Of a DNA stretch of 64,000 nt, positions 1 through 9,407 are shown piece by piece (positions within the stretch are counted from its first letter, which is position 1; each line of letters starts with the position of its first letter). This DNA comes from Granulicella sp. L60 (GTDB lineage: Bacteria; Acidobacteriota; Terriglobia; Terriglobales; Acidobacteriaceae): assembly GCF_009765825.1 (NCBI RefSeq), contig NZ_LMUR01000004.1:1-64000 (forward strand), read 5' to 3'. The position numbers were made by a program, and so were the translations under genes. A model generated the notes under the pieces. That model did no database searches, was not told the origin of the DNA, and worked only from the letters and a program-made list of their open reading frames with translations.

Positions 1-52
1 TCAACAAGCCACCCACCTCATGCAGAAGTCCACAGCTTGAGGCCGAATCTAT

Positions 53-508
53 TTATGAAACATGCTCTAGGAAGGATAGAGTAGTGCAGGCCATAATTAT
101 CAAAAGCGCGCTACCAACGGCGGCAATTTGAGGCCGAATAGGATGTGTTGCGATTAGCAAGCCAATTAAAACGATTAGAACCCCCAACCCATGAGAAAAC
201 GGGTAGGTCCCATTAGACTCATGCCATGCGCGGTGCGCAGCATTCATCTCTCCTTCTTTGTTCATGTACTGTTTATATTCCGGCGCAGGACGATGGTAGA
301 AAAAGCTCATCATTGGAGAGTTTGCCACCAATGGCACGATGCTATCGGCTTCGTAGGGAACAAATTTCAATGCTCCTATCCATAGCAAAACGACGACGAG
401 ACCGAAGCGTAGGAGTGACATTCCGAATCGATCTAAAGTCGCCGCCTTAGCATACATACTCTTCGTAGTGGAGACCGCTGAGTCGTTGGTTCTTAGTTGG
501 GTAGACAT
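53..508 (-). CDS. DUF417 (YkgB/RclC-like) membrane protein, C-terminus missing
   Basis: A 151-residue inner-membrane protein of the DUF417/YkgB family. Hydrophobic segments lie near residues 31-50, 108-122 and 128-146, and the family-type stretch ending TTLSFL is present. It then stops after four unrelated residues (EHVS), whereas family members normally run about 40 residues further through another membrane segment. None of the three frames in bases 1-52 restores a family-like end, so the gene looks cut by a rearrangement rather than a simple frameshift. A GGAAGG ribosome site sits 6 bases before the ATG. In E. coli the family member RclC (YkgB) belongs to the reactive-chlorine rclABC operon; an RclA-like gene lies at 20578 here. 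Whether the truncated protein works is unknown. Confidence 0.75.
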   Translation of the reverse strand: MSTQLRTNDSAVSTTKSMYAKAATLDRFGMSLLRFGLVVVLLWIGALKFVPYEADSIVPLVANSPMMSFFYHRPAPEYKQYMNKEGEMNAAHRAWHESNGTYPFSHGLGVLIVLIGLLIATHPIRPQIAAVGSALLIIMACTTLSFLEHVS

Positions 509-592
509 CTTTGACCTTCCATTTCTATTTATTGAGTGTTAGTCGCCAAATGCAATATACGGGGCGTGACGAAGTTTATGAGTCAGGGATCG

Positions 593-1300
593 CTACACTC
601 GTCTCTCTATGGCACCTGTTTCACCGCCGATGACCGCATAGTTGACCATGTCCAGGAAAATTCCGTGCTCGACTAAACCTACGATCGAATCAAGTTCAGC
701 CTTCATTTGATATGGGTCTTCGATTGTTAGACCTCTGCAATCAAAAAGATAATTTGCATGTATCGTGACGTAGGTGCTGCCGTCGGCATTCAGCCTTAGT
801 TCTGGGATAAATCCTAACTCCTTGAGAGCGCAGCTCACTATAGATGCCGCCATAGGAAAGACTTCTACAGGTAGAGGGAAAGCTCCAAGTTTAGGTACGA
901 CCTTGAATGAATCGGCGACAACAACATAACGCTTTGATGCACTGGCGACAATTTTCTCTCTCAATAATTCGCCACCGCCTCCTTTTATCAATGCCAATCC
1001 GGGAGCAATTTCGTTGGCCCCGTCGATCGTCAAATCAATTTGATCGCATTTACGGAGTTCTATGAATGGGATACCGTAGCTCTGACCTATTCGTTCACTA
1101 GCCACTGAGCTCGCCACCGCCTTAATTCGTAATCCTTTGTCTCGAACGCGTTCACCAAGCAAATGCACCCACATTGCTGCTGTGGAACCAGATCCAAGGC
1201 CTACAGTCATGCCAGACTCTACAAGTTCAATTACATGTTCAGCAGCCCTCAATTTCATTTGAGCTTTAGCTTCGCTATTGTTGATGACATTGTTCGACAT
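593..1300 (-). CDS. rpiA: Ribose-5-phosphate isomerase A
   Basis: Interconverts ribose 5-phosphate and ribulose 5-phosphate in the pentose phosphate pathway (cytoplasmic). The 235-residue length fits the family. Visible motifs are the phosphate-binding GLGSGSTA near residue 34, the DGANE loop near residue 94 and KGGGGELLREK near residue 106. The frame stays open to 1426, but the ATG at 1300 has an AGGGAG site 7 bases upstream and matches family starts. Odd point: the catalytic loop is DGADE in E. coli RpiA, and here the second aspartate (Asp84 in E. coli) is Asn. The Glu of the REK motif is kept. It sits alone between an RclC-like fragment and a receiver gene, so it may be an accessory second copy. 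Confidence 0.92.
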   Translation of the reverse strand: MSNNVINNSEAKAQMKLRAAEHVIELVESGMTVGLGSGSTAAMWVHLLGERVRDKGLRIKAVASSVASERIGQSYGIPFIELRKCDQIDLTIDGANEIAPGLALIKGGGGELLREKIVASASKRYVVVADSFKVVPKLGAFPLPVEVFPMAASIVSCALKELGFIPELRLNADGSTYVTIHANYLFDCRGLTIEDPYQMKAELDSIVGLVEHGIFLDMVNYAVIGGETGAIERRV

Positions 1301-1869
1301 TGAAAACTCCCTGTACCTGCAATCACGATTTATTTCCGGGCTAAACATCAACTGTACACGCGATACGTAAAGTCTTTGGGTTTGGCAGCAGGCTGGTGAT
1401 CTCTCTCTGGGACAAATCGTAACCACTCCTGCGACAGGCTTTCTGCCTCTCCTTCGTCCGGCCTTCTAGTGGACGAATTCGGCATACTCTCTCCAACATC
1501 TTTCAGCCTAATTGCCTGCGCGAAACACTTCTACGACATGGATGCAGCAAAAAAAGACATCCGAACCCTAGACTGACTGCGGTTTCAGAAATGGTGATTT
1601 AAATAGAGATAGAATTCATCAATCCCCATGTGACGGATCCTCGAGACGCTAGTGATCCCGTGCCTTTTCACAAAGCTATGTGCGATTCGGAAAGACATCG
1701 ATTGCGATATTTCTTAGACTGGGTAAAGGATTGCGACTTCAGCGGGGCGGTGTTCGATGACGTATTCGGAAGGACTTCGATCAGCAAATCGACTGTGTCT
1801 CCTGAAGCTCCTCAAATATGACAAGAATAGGTGTCCTGCCGGAACTGCCTGATAGCTATCTGAAAGATC
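1301..1869. other. Gap with no convincing gene
   Basis: Between rpiA and the receiver gene. It holds a GTG-started 63-codon frame (1630-1821, MTDPRDASD...) and an overlapping 46-codon frame from the ATG at 1819 that runs into the receiver gene. Neither resembles a family I know. Either could be a short leader peptide gene or chance. The rpiA promoter must lie in the left part. Confidence 0.4.
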
Positions 1870-2391
1870 GTGGCGCGAGACGATTATTTCCTATCGAAAG
1901 AGACTATGGCCAATCGTTTGACTTTAGATTCGGACAAGATATTGCCCAGTCCGAATGAAAAAGCGTCCGCCGCAGCAGAATATGTAGTGTTTGTAGTGGA
2001 TGATGAAATCGTGATCTCGACGACTCTTTCCATTATTCTCAGGCGAGCCGGGTTCAAAGCCTTCTCATTCACGCATCCCAAGCAAGCCATTGCCGCATCA
2101 CAACTGATAGAACCCGACCTTCTCATCAGCGATGTCTCGATGCCAGAAATGACGGGGATTGAACTCGCCGTCCATTTTAGACAAGCTCAGTCTCAGTGCC
2201 GCATTTTATTATTTTCGGGCCAAGCAGAGACGACAGATCTTCTGAAGCACGCCAGAAATGATGGATATGATTTCGATTTAGTGCATAAGCCTATTCATCC
2301 ATTGGACCTACTGGCAAAATGCAATGCTTGGAGAGGCTCGAAATCGCACCGCTTGGCTAATAGCCGAGGTAGTTCCACTGCCGAAACTTAG
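1870..2391 (+). CDS. Stand-alone response-regulator receiver protein
   Basis: A CheY-like receiver domain fills residues about 37-155. The acidic pair is in FVVDDE (residues 42-47), the phosphoacceptor Asp is in LLISDVSMPEM near residue 88, and the conserved Lys is in VHKPIHP near residue 139. There is no output domain, so it probably works by protein contact or as a phosphorelay intermediate. A GTG at 1870 gives 173 residues. An ATG at 1906 (MANRLTL) leaves the whole domain intact and may be the true start. No histidine kinase is adjacent, so its partner is elsewhere. Confidence 0.82.
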   Translation: MARDDYFLSKETMANRLTLDSDKILPSPNEKASAAAEYVVFVVDDEIVISTTLSIILRRAGFKAFSFTHPKQAIAASQLIEPDLLISDVSMPEMTGIELAVHFRQAQSQCRILLFSGQAETTDLLKHARNDGYDFDLVHKPIHPLDLLAKCNAWRGSKSHRLANSRGSSTAET

Positions 2392-2524
2392 ATTCTGACG
2401 CGATTGTTTCCTGACGGGGGATTGAGTTTATATTCCAAATTTCAGTTTCGCGTCATGGCGTTATAAAGACTCGCCCTCTGGCATCGTGACCGCGAGGGGG
2501 TGGACGAGAAAGACTAGCTGATGA

Positions 2525-3430
2525 ATGTGGCTCTCGACATCAAATGAGCGACACCTGAAACATGTGTGTGATCGCGACAAGCATGGCGGAAGTCTGAGCT
2601 TCGTCCGAATCCTCCATCTTTGTCACCTGCTGTCTCTGGATGCTCCGAGTGTTGCTGGCCTTTGGACTTGGTTCATCGCCGCAACGCTTAGAGTGAATAC
2701 CGAAATTTATTCCGTTTGCGATGTTCCTTATGGTGTGGATCTTATATGTTGGCGATCGACTTATGGATGGCCGTCAATCGCACCTTCAACATTTCGGTGC
2801 AGATAGTCTTGAGGAGCGTCATCATTTCCATCATCGCCATCGTTCCGCTTTCATTGCTGGAATCACATTCACGATCATTCCGCTCGGAATGCTTCTTTCA
2901 CACATCCCAGTCTACGCTCTCCGTCTTTACCTCATTTTAGGTGGACTGCTGGCTGGTTACTTCGACTTCATTCACACTGTCACCTGTGCGCACCGCTTAC
3001 CAAAAGAGTTACTCTCCGGTCCTTTTTTCGCTGCCGCGGTTTTCATTCCCACCGTGGCACATCGGCCGGATCTGCAGATCACTCTGGTTCCATCGGCACT
3101 GCTTTTCGCAACTCTTTGCTGTCTCAACTGTCTCTTCATATATCGACGGGAGCACGAACAGCAAGCGGCTTATTTCATAGGCAGGGTCACGCCGCTACAT
3201 ATTTCGCTCAGCGTCACCTTGTCCAGATCGTAGGCTGTGTAATCCTGGGAGGCGTTGTGCTCCCCCTCTTATGCCACCAAGCTCATTGGATGATCCCGGC
3301 AGCTTGCGCTGTGCTATTGCTCCAACTGCATGCTATTAGGCGCGCTTTTTTCCCAACAACATTGCGCGCAGCAGCTGATTTTATTTTGCTTATTCCACTC
3401 TTGTTTGTGCCATTCTTGCCTCGCTTATGA
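2525..3430 (+). pseudogene. Frameshifted polytopic membrane protein
   Basis: Three overlapping pieces of one hydrophobic protein lie in different frames. The first, about 2620-2710, contains LSLDAPSVAGLW. The second, 2721 to about 3165, contains WILYVGDRLMD, then a His/Arg-rich ERHHFHHRHR segment and several membrane helices. The third, about 3165-3430, contains two or three more helices ending in PFLPRL. The pieces join in sequence order as one roughly 270-residue protein with at least two frameshifts. The DRxxD motif followed by a histidine-rich loop recalls UbiA-type membrane prenyltransferases, but I cannot assign the family with confidence. Sequencing error is an alternative to decay. 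Confidence 0.65.
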
Positions 3431-3689
3431 ACTGCTTGAGAACAGAGTTACCTTCACGCACTGTATCATCGCCAAGTCCAATATTGCGGTTCGACATCTT
3501 GGAACTCCACGACTATCTCTTTCTACCGGCACGATTAGCCAGAAACTCGGACTCATCTCGACAGAAATGACCTTCGATCCCCTTCGCGGGTGACGATCTG
3601 GGTCTCGCCTGTTTCATAGTGGGTTGAAGAAATGTATTTTCGAGATAACAGTACGTTGACTGTGACCGCAGTTCAAGTGTTAGAGTCTG

Positions 3690-4922
3690 TCAGATCTGTT
3701 CGACGACTGCGAGTTTGACGCAAAGGGCCACAACTTTAGCGGCCTGTTGCACTTCGGCCAGATTGGGAAATGATGGTGCGATACGAATTGCGCGATCTTC
3801 AGGATCCATCCCGTAGGGATGTGTCGCTCCCGCTGGTGTTAGCACGACGCCGACTTCGCGAGCTAAGCTGACCACACGCTTTGCGCGTCCTGGGGGAACC
3901 TCAAGGGTTATAAAATAGCCTCCTTTGGGTTTGGTCCACGCTACATTGGGAAGATCCGATAACTGCGCTTCAAATATTTTCAGGACAGCTTCGAATTTTG
4001 GGGCAAGCAATTGCCGATGCCTGCTCATAAGGGCAGTGATGCCTTCCTTATCCTTTAGAAATTTGACATGGCGTAGCTGATTGATCTTGTCTGGCCCAAT
4101 CGTCCTTGGCGCCATACGGGCGAGCAGCCATCGCACGTTCTCAAGCGATGCGGCTACACCACAGATGCCGGCACCGGCGAAGGTGACCTTTGACGTAGAA
4201 GCGAACACAAACGCCCGGTTAGGATGTCCACAAGCTGCAGTACGCTCCAAGAGATTAGCGAGAGGACTCTCATCATCTGTTAGATCATGGACCGCATAGG
4301 CATTGTCCCAAAAAATGCGGAAATCCGGTGCAGCAGTCTCCATTGCCGCAAGCCGCTCCACGGTAGCTTCAGAATAGATTACGCCGGTGGGATTACTGTA
4401 CTTTGGGACGCACCACATCCCCTTAATAGCGGGATCCGCCATGACCAGCTTCTCCACCTCGCACATGTCAGGTCCAGACTCATGCATTTGCACAGGGAGC
4501 ATGCGAATGTCATAGTCTTCGCATATTTTGAAGTGTCGATCATATCCAGGCACAGGACAGATGAACGCTATATCGTTCTGTTTCGACCATGGCTTAGAGC
4601 TATCACACGTTCCTTTGAGCAAAGCGAAAACCAGTACATCATGCATTAAGGAGAGGCTGGAGTTGTTTGCCAAGACGATCTGCTCGGGAGGCGCTTCCAG
4701 CAAGCTGGAAAACAGCTGACGCGCCTCGCGCAGGCCTTGTAACACTCCGTAATTGCGAATGTCGATTGAACCTTCGGCGATGGAATTACTTATGCCCGGC
4801 AGGCTCAAAAGCTCCGCACTAAGATCAAGTTGCTCTGGAGATGGCTTGCCTCGTGTTAAGTCCAGTGCGAGACGCCTCTCTTGAAGTTCAAGATAAGCCG
4901 TCTGAAGCTCTTTTAAAGACAT
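3690..4922 (-). CDS. PLP-dependent aspartate aminotransferase-like enzyme (subgroup Ic type)
   Basis: A 410-residue fold-type I aminotransferase resembling the Asp_aminotransf (PF12897) group. N-terminal motifs are LDLTRGKPSPEQLDL and NYGVLQGL. The substrate and cofactor region has KYSNPTG, and the PLP-binding lysine is in ASTSKVTFAG. It is expected to transfer amino groups from aspartate or a similar amino acid to 2-oxoglutarate in the cytoplasm. The frame opens at 4970, but the ATG at 4922 (MSLKEL) has AAGGA 5 bases upstream, which decides the start. It is monocistronic as far as can be seen. The natural substrate cannot be read from the sequence. Confidence 0.85.
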   Translation of the reverse strand: MSLKELQTAYLELQERRLALDLTRGKPSPEQLDLSAELLSLPGISNSIAEGSIDIRNYGVLQGLREARQLFSSLLEAPPEQIVLANNSSLSLMHDVLVFALLKGTCDSSKPWSKQNDIAFICPVPGYDRHFKICEDYDIRMLPVQMHESGPDMCEVEKLVMADPAIKGMWCVPKYSNPTGVIYSEATVERLAAMETAAPDFRIFWDNAYAVHDLTDDESPLANLLERTAACGHPNRAFVFASTSKVTFAGAGICGVAASLENVRWLLARMAPRTIGPDKINQLRHVKFLKDKEGITALMSRHRQLLAPKFEAVLKIFEAQLSDLPNVAWTKPKGGYFITLEVPPGRAKRVVSLAREVGVVLTPAGATHPYGMDPEDRAIRIAPSFPNLAEVQQAAKVVALCVKLAVVEQI

Positions 4923-5167
4923 ATGCATCCTTTCGACGATTTCGTTGTGACCAGAGTCATCCGAACACATTTAACATACAACTGTTGGACTTCTACATTG
5001 CGTTTTTATAATGGCTCGAAGAAATACATCTAAACCGCATCGGCAGAAGGCATTGGCCTAAAATAGAAATAGAGCTCAATCGTACTTCCCACATGTATGG
5101 CTAAATACAGGGATGCGCCCGAGTCCTGGATGCCTAGTCGACCTTACTTATCATAGCCAATTTATAA

Positions 5168-5204
5168 GGCCCTTACCGCTCTCCAGAGGCGAGCGGTAAG
5201 GGCC
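5168..5204 (-). terminator. Strong hairpin after the 5237 gene
   Basis: Perfect 14-bp arms (5168-5181 and 5191-5204) with a 9-base loop, 33 bases past the stop of the minus-strand gene at 5237, followed in that direction by TTATAAATT. This is the only structure seen in the 4923-5236 gap. Confidence 0.65.
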
Positions 5205-5236
5205 ATGCAGGTCTATGGAGCTAAGAGACAATAAAC

Positions 5237-5956
5237 CTAGCTGAATCTAATCTCGTCCAAATCGACAGATACGACAAGCGGTTCAGCAAGGGCATTGTTA
5301 TCGGGTTGACGAATGAGAACCCGATGTTTCAGAGGAACGACGATTCCTTCAACAACTTGATGTTCGTATGTATAGTGTGCCGCGGGGCTGCCTCCAGCTA
5401 TGTCTACATCGTAATCGTGGCGTTGTACGAGGCCAGACTCATCGAAGTAAAAAGTTTGCTGCTCACTATGCGTCGCGATCGTATCCGGAAACTTCACCTG
5501 TAGACGACGCCAGGTCTTTCCATTTTCTGCCCATGATTCGATCTCTTCTGACTCCACCCCGGGAAGCGCGAACAGAAATGGTGTGGTCAGATACGTCCAC
5601 ATGGCATATCCAGCAAAATACGCCAGCTGGAGCTCGTCCCATGGCGTTTGTAGAGTGTGTCCGCTGAACGAATTACGTGGAGAGAGTCGCTCATTCAGAA
5701 CCTCTCCCGACAACGATTCAATGGCAACACGACCAGCTTCGAGCACGGAACGGCGGTCGGCACCTCCAAAGGGGTTGTGCGATGCCCATTCGCGATTAAG
5801 CTCTACGGTTACGCGCGAGTCATTAATGATGGCATCTTGACCTTTCATAGACCAGAGCACACCACCAACCATCTGATGTGCGCTCATTCGGTTATACTCG
5901 CGCCATCTTTTCATGCCCCCGTGCGCACTTATCGCCAACTCAGCTAACTTATTCAA
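5237..5956 (-). CDS. Conserved protein of unknown function, paralogue of the 10932 gene
   Basis: A 239-residue soluble protein with no signal peptide or membrane segment and no domain I recognise. Key conserved stretches are AHGGMKRW (residues 11-18), TPWDELQLAYFAGYAMWTYL, TTPFLFA, RRLQVKFP and RHDYDVDIAGG. All reappear in the gene at 10932 (RHDYNVDVAGG and so on), so the two are paralogues. The start is placed at TTG 5956 because GAGAGG lies 9 bases upstream and this makes the N-terminus align residue for residue with the paralogue; an ATG at 5983 is in frame but lacks a site. It lies 52 bases behind the ECF sigma gene and is probably cotranscribed. Function unknown. Confidence 0.75.
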   Translation of the reverse strand: MNKLAELAISAHGGMKRWREYNRMSAHQMVGGVLWSMKGQDAIINDSRVTVELNREWASHNPFGGADRRSVLEAGRVAIESLSGEVLNERLSPRNSFSGHTLQTPWDELQLAYFAGYAMWTYLTTPFLFALPGVESEEIESWAENGKTWRRLQVKFPDTIATHSEQQTFYFDESGLVQRHDYDVDIAGGSPAAHYTYEHQVVEGIVVPLKHRVLIRQPDNNALAEPLVVSVDLDEIRFS

Positions 5957-6008
5957 TGTATTTTCCTCTCGATACTGATGCATGTCACTTGGTTAAAATC
6001 AGGACGCT

Positions 6009-6794
6009 CTACATGCCCTTGAGATGTCCTGTAGATGCTTCAGAGCGGTGGGAGACCGTGGTCCGCGTTTTCGATCCGTGGTGAGCAGTCAGCCGAGTTA
6101 GTCGAGTGCGTGCCCTATAGAGTCTCGACTTGACTGCAGATTGAGAGATATTTAATCGATAGGCAATTTCCTTCACCGAGGAATCTTCAGCTATGAGCTC
6201 TTCGACGGCTTCCCGGAGGTTCGTAGGGAGTTTGTTTATCGCTTGCTGAAGCTTTTCTCGCCTCTGTTGTTGATCGAACGTGCATTCTGGATCCGGAGCC
6301 GAATCTTTGAAATCCTCAGGGGTCCATTCAGCGTCCTGTCGAGAGATCGAGTCGAGCGAGCTTTCGGGACGGCATCGACGCTTGCGTAGAATGCCCAACG
6401 CAGAATTGATTGCAATGCGAGTGAGCCACGTGTAGAAGCTTGCTCGACCTTCGAACGTCTCCAATGCCAGAAATGCACGCAAGAAGGCGTCCTGTAATGC
6501 GTCTTCAGTATCTTGCGGATTCTTGACGATATTGAAGATAGTTCCGTAGACTCGCCGCGAATAGAGTGTCCATAGCTCATTGAATGCCGCCCGACACCCA
6601 GTTCGCGCAGCAAACACCAAGTCTTGATCACGCGGTGAAGCTGCGCGTCCGGCTGCCTCATCGAATGGGCCAGACGTTTCCGCAACCATGGAGGCCGTTC
6701 TTTGAGAAGACACGACACCATCTAATTTGCCTACGTCACCGTCCAATGGCAGAGGAATCATCATCAGAGTACTGGAACCACCTCGAATAGCCAT
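6009..6794 (-). CDS. ECF-type RNA polymerase sigma factor
   Basis: A 261-residue sigma-70 family protein. Region 2 runs from LVFAARTGCRAAFNELW through EDALQDAFLRAF to FYTWLTRIAIN (about residues 58-135). Region 4 is LPTNLREAVEEL...SVKEIAYRLNISQSAVKSRLYRAR (about 195-245). About 55 residues precede region 2, longer than a minimal ECF factor. The ATG at 6794 has GGAGG 7 bases upstream; the frame is open further but has no better site. No anti-sigma gene is adjacent. The only likely operon partner is the unknown-function gene at 5237. It directs polymerase to a stress or envelope regulon that cannot be named from this sequence. Confidence 0.88.
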   Translation of the reverse strand: MAIRGGSSTLMMIPLPLDGDVGKLDGVVSSQRTASMVAETSGPFDEAAGRAASPRDQDLVFAARTGCRAAFNELWTLYSRRVYGTIFNIVKNPQDTEDALQDAFLRAFLALETFEGRASFYTWLTRIAINSALGILRKRRCRPESSLDSISRQDAEWTPEDFKDSAPDPECTFDQQQRREKLQQAINKLPTNLREAVEELIAEDSSVKEIAYRLNISQSAVKSRLYRARTRLTRLTAHHGSKTRTTVSHRSEASTGHLKGM

Positions 6795-7004
6795 TTGTTT
6801 CCTCCATTCGCTAAATTGAAGTGCCTTCGATTTCAGCTTAATCATCTGCACCATCGCGTATGATCTCTTTCGACGTCGATAGATAGAAATGAAACAGGTC
6901 TTAGTTGCAAAGTCGCATTCCGAAGATGCCACTTCGCAACCCAGACTGGTCTTCTCAAATGTTCTTGGACACTTTGCCTTATCTCAGACAGCAGATCGAT
7001 GCTC

Positions 7005-7793
7005 TCAGGAGTTTTGAAAGGGAGAATTCTGGATCTGGTCGTAGAAATTGCTGCGCTTATAGTTGCGAATGAAGTGTGAGCAGATATCCTCGTTGCAGGT
7101 CGCTTCCGTGGTCTGGGTCTTGTGCTCGAAACCACCCAGAAACGCTTTAGCAATGCTCTGCTTAAAATCGACGCGCGGATAATCAGCCACAACTTTCTGC
7201 CGAATATCTTCGGGGAATTCTTCATACCCAATGCCCAAAACATCGAGCCCAACGCCGTTGTAGAGCAATTCAACCTCAATAGGTTTATAGGCCGCAATTC
7301 CTGGAGTTGTATGCAGGGCGATTGCGTCCCAAGCCGTTTGAATCCTCGCGTTCGGCACTTGGTGATGTTCGAGGAATTGACGTACTGCGTTTGCACTGTC
7401 AACCTCAAAACGATCAGTTTTGCTGCTGAACTTCTTCAGAAGTCCAAGATCGTGGAATGCAGCGCAAATAAAAAGCAATTCCGCGTCGAAGTTCTGGCCT
7501 GCCCGATGTCCCATTTCTTGTGCCCAGAAAAAGACACGATGGGAGTGATTGAAGAGAAGTGGAGTACTAAACTCACGGAGAAGGCCGGTTGCCTCTCGTG
7601 TCAGCTTACTGTCAGGAACCCCAGTCTGAACTTTCTGATGTTGCGATGCCGGAGTCGGTACCGGAATCACGACCTTTGGACTGCGAAAGGTTGAAGGCGT
7701 TTGGGAGCCGCCCTGCGCAAGACCTGCATCGGTGAGACCGGCAACGGATGCGAGAGGGGCACTCTTGATGAAAAGTCGACGTGTGAGTGACAT
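7005..7793 (-). CDS. Exported HD-domain hydrolase (cyanamide hydratase-like)
   Basis: 262 residues. The N-terminus carries a twin-arginine-like export signal (TRRLFIKSAP, then a short hydrophobic stretch and AQGG near residue 27), so it probably acts outside the cytoplasmic membrane. The metal-binding HD domain spans residues about 75-190: His in FNHSHR, the His-Asp pair in AAFHDLG, then a helical region with ALHTT. The pattern resembles the HD proteins related to cyanamide hydratase, but substrates vary widely and this assignment is tentative. AGGAG lies 8 bases before the ATG; the longer frame to 7862 has no site. It is divergent from the AraC gene at 8189. Confidence 0.75.
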   Translation of the reverse strand: MSLTRRLFIKSAPLASVAGLTDAGLAQGGSQTPSTFRSPKVVIPVPTPASQHQKVQTGVPDSKLTREATGLLREFSTPLLFNHSHRVFFWAQEMGHRAGQNFDAELLFICAAFHDLGLLKKFSSKTDRFEVDSANAVRQFLEHHQVPNARIQTAWDAIALHTTPGIAAYKPIEVELLYNGVGLDVLGIGYEEFPEDIRQKVVADYPRVDFKQSIAKAFLGGFEHKTQTTEATCNEDICSHFIRNYKRSNFYDQIQNSPFQNS

Positions 7794-8188
7794 AATGAAT
7801 CTCCTTGTATATAAACTCTGGGTTGGCCAGCGCGTCAGCGGGAATGGTTGTGATCCAAGCATTCTGACTCTATAAAGAAACAGAGTGAACGTCTTCCACT
7901 ATTGAACTAATCTTTCTGAATCGCACGGTGGGTTTGCTTGCAAGGAAAGGTGACTTCTTTGAGCGAAACAACTCTCTGAAAAACTAAATGTGAACATCGT
8001 CCTTCTCCCGAGCGTTGAGTGCTGTAAAACAGCTTAGAGTTCGACCCCGCATGCAGCAACGACCTAGATACGACACTTTCGGACATCTTTCAACTCACTA
8101 TGAATTACAAGACAAGGCCCGGTAGCAGGATTGCATGATTATCTGTGAGGGATGCCAGTCAGAATTTATCATCAAGTAGAATCCAGAA
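7794..8188. other. Divergent promoter region, no gene
   Basis: This 395-base stretch separates the minus-strand HD gene from the plus-strand AraC regulator and must hold both promoters. I see no clear operator palindrome. The regulator could act on both sides, but this is inference. Confidence 0.4.
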
Positions 8189-9145
8189 ATGCGAAAAGTC
8201 GTCATCGTCGGCCCTCCTCCGGTTCAGGTTCTTGATGTAGCCGGGCCATTGGAAGTCTTCTCTAACGCACCCTACTACGATGTGCAAATCGGAAATCCAG
8301 GCGTAGAAGAGTGTCTGCAGACCAGCCGAGGTCATTCACTTACAGGGGCTGTCCCAGTCAGAGAGATCACAGGTCCCATCGATACGTTGGTAATCGTGGG
8401 TGGAGCGGGAGCAGAGACAGGAGTCTATGATGAAGGATTTGTTTCGTGGATCGCAGAAGCAGGCGCGCGATCCAGGCGAGTAGCTTCCATTTGTACCGGA
8501 GCTTTTCTCCTTGCCGCAGCCGGTCTCCTGGATGGCAAAGAAGCTGTAACACATTGGCGTTTCTGCGATCAGTTGGCCAAGGAGTTTCCGAAGGTCAAAG
8601 TGCGCCCTGAACCGATCTTCTTACGTGACGGATCCGTATACACCTCTGCTGGTATTACTGCCGGCATCGATCTGTCACTGGCTCTCGTGGAGGAAGATCA
8701 CGGACATCGGGCAGCACTCGATGTTGCGCGGTTTTTGGTGATGTTCCTGGTACGCCCAGGAGGACAGGCACAGTTTAGTCATATGCTTTCTCGACAGGCC
8801 GTGACTTTTCAACCACTCCGAGAATTACAAGTATGGATGCTCGAGAATCTGAAAGCAGACCTTTCAGTTGAGAGTCTGGCGGACAGGATCGGCATGAGCG
8901 CGAGACACTTCACTAGGGTCTGCCTAAAAGAGACCAGGATGAATCCAGGCCAGTTTGTCGACAGGATGCGGGTCGAAGCCGCTCAGCAATTAATCGACAG
9001 CTCCACAATGGGATTGAAAGAAATCGCTGATCAATGCGGCTTCGGTACAGCGGATTCAATGCGTCGGGTCTTTCTGCGTGTTCTTGGAATCACGGCGGGC
9101 GAGTACACAAACCGCTTCAAAAGCACAGCAGTTCGGCCATTCTGA
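8189..9145 (+). CDS. AraC-family regulator with DJ-1/PfpI amidotransferase-like sensor domain
   Basis: 318 residues. Residues 1-170 form a class I glutamine amidotransferase-like (DJ-1/PfpI) domain starting KVVIVGPPPVQVLDVAGPL, with the nucleophile-elbow cysteine in ASICTGAF (Cys102). Residues about 210-315 are a double helix-turn-helix AraC domain (SVESLADRIGMSARHFTRV and LKEIADQCGFGTADSMRRVF). Family members of this layout (FtrA, GlxA type) are one-component activators sensing small metabolites or reactive carbonyls. It is divergent from the HD gene and upstream of the HPP membrane gene. It is one of two AraC candidates for the shared box at 10624, 16204 and 20386. Confidence 0.9.
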   Translation: MRKVVIVGPPPVQVLDVAGPLEVFSNAPYYDVQIGNPGVEECLQTSRGHSLTGAVPVREITGPIDTLVIVGGAGAETGVYDEGFVSWIAEAGARSRRVASICTGAFLLAAAGLLDGKEAVTHWRFCDQLAKEFPKVKVRPEPIFLRDGSVYTSAGITAGIDLSLALVEEDHGHRAALDVARFLVMFLVRPGGQAQFSHMLSRQAVTFQPLRELQVWMLENLKADLSVESLADRIGMSARHFTRVCLKETRMNPGQFVDRMRVEAAQQLIDSSTMGLKEIADQCGFGTADSMRRVFLRVLGITAGEYTNRFKSTAVRPF

Positions 9146-9407
9146 AATCATTTCCTGCAAGACGATGTCTTGAGAGCTTGCTCTGACACGGGTGACCTGT
9201 TTGACGGAGAGATACAACACCGGCTGAGATGCTTATCCTAACGCCACCACATCAGGGTTATGGCAGCACTACATACCAACAAGGGATGCTTTGTCATGTC
9301 AATCCTTTGTGAAGAGAAATGAGAGATGCTATATGTCGATTGTCATCATCTAATTTCTCAGTAGCGAGCATCTCGCCCGCCTAACGAATCGCACGTCATG
9401 GAGCTGT

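Noticed and set aside
540..565. Degenerate copy of the shared box upstream of the DUF417 gene
   Set aside because: Minus-strand ATTGCATTTGGCGACTAA matches only partly and lacks the second block.
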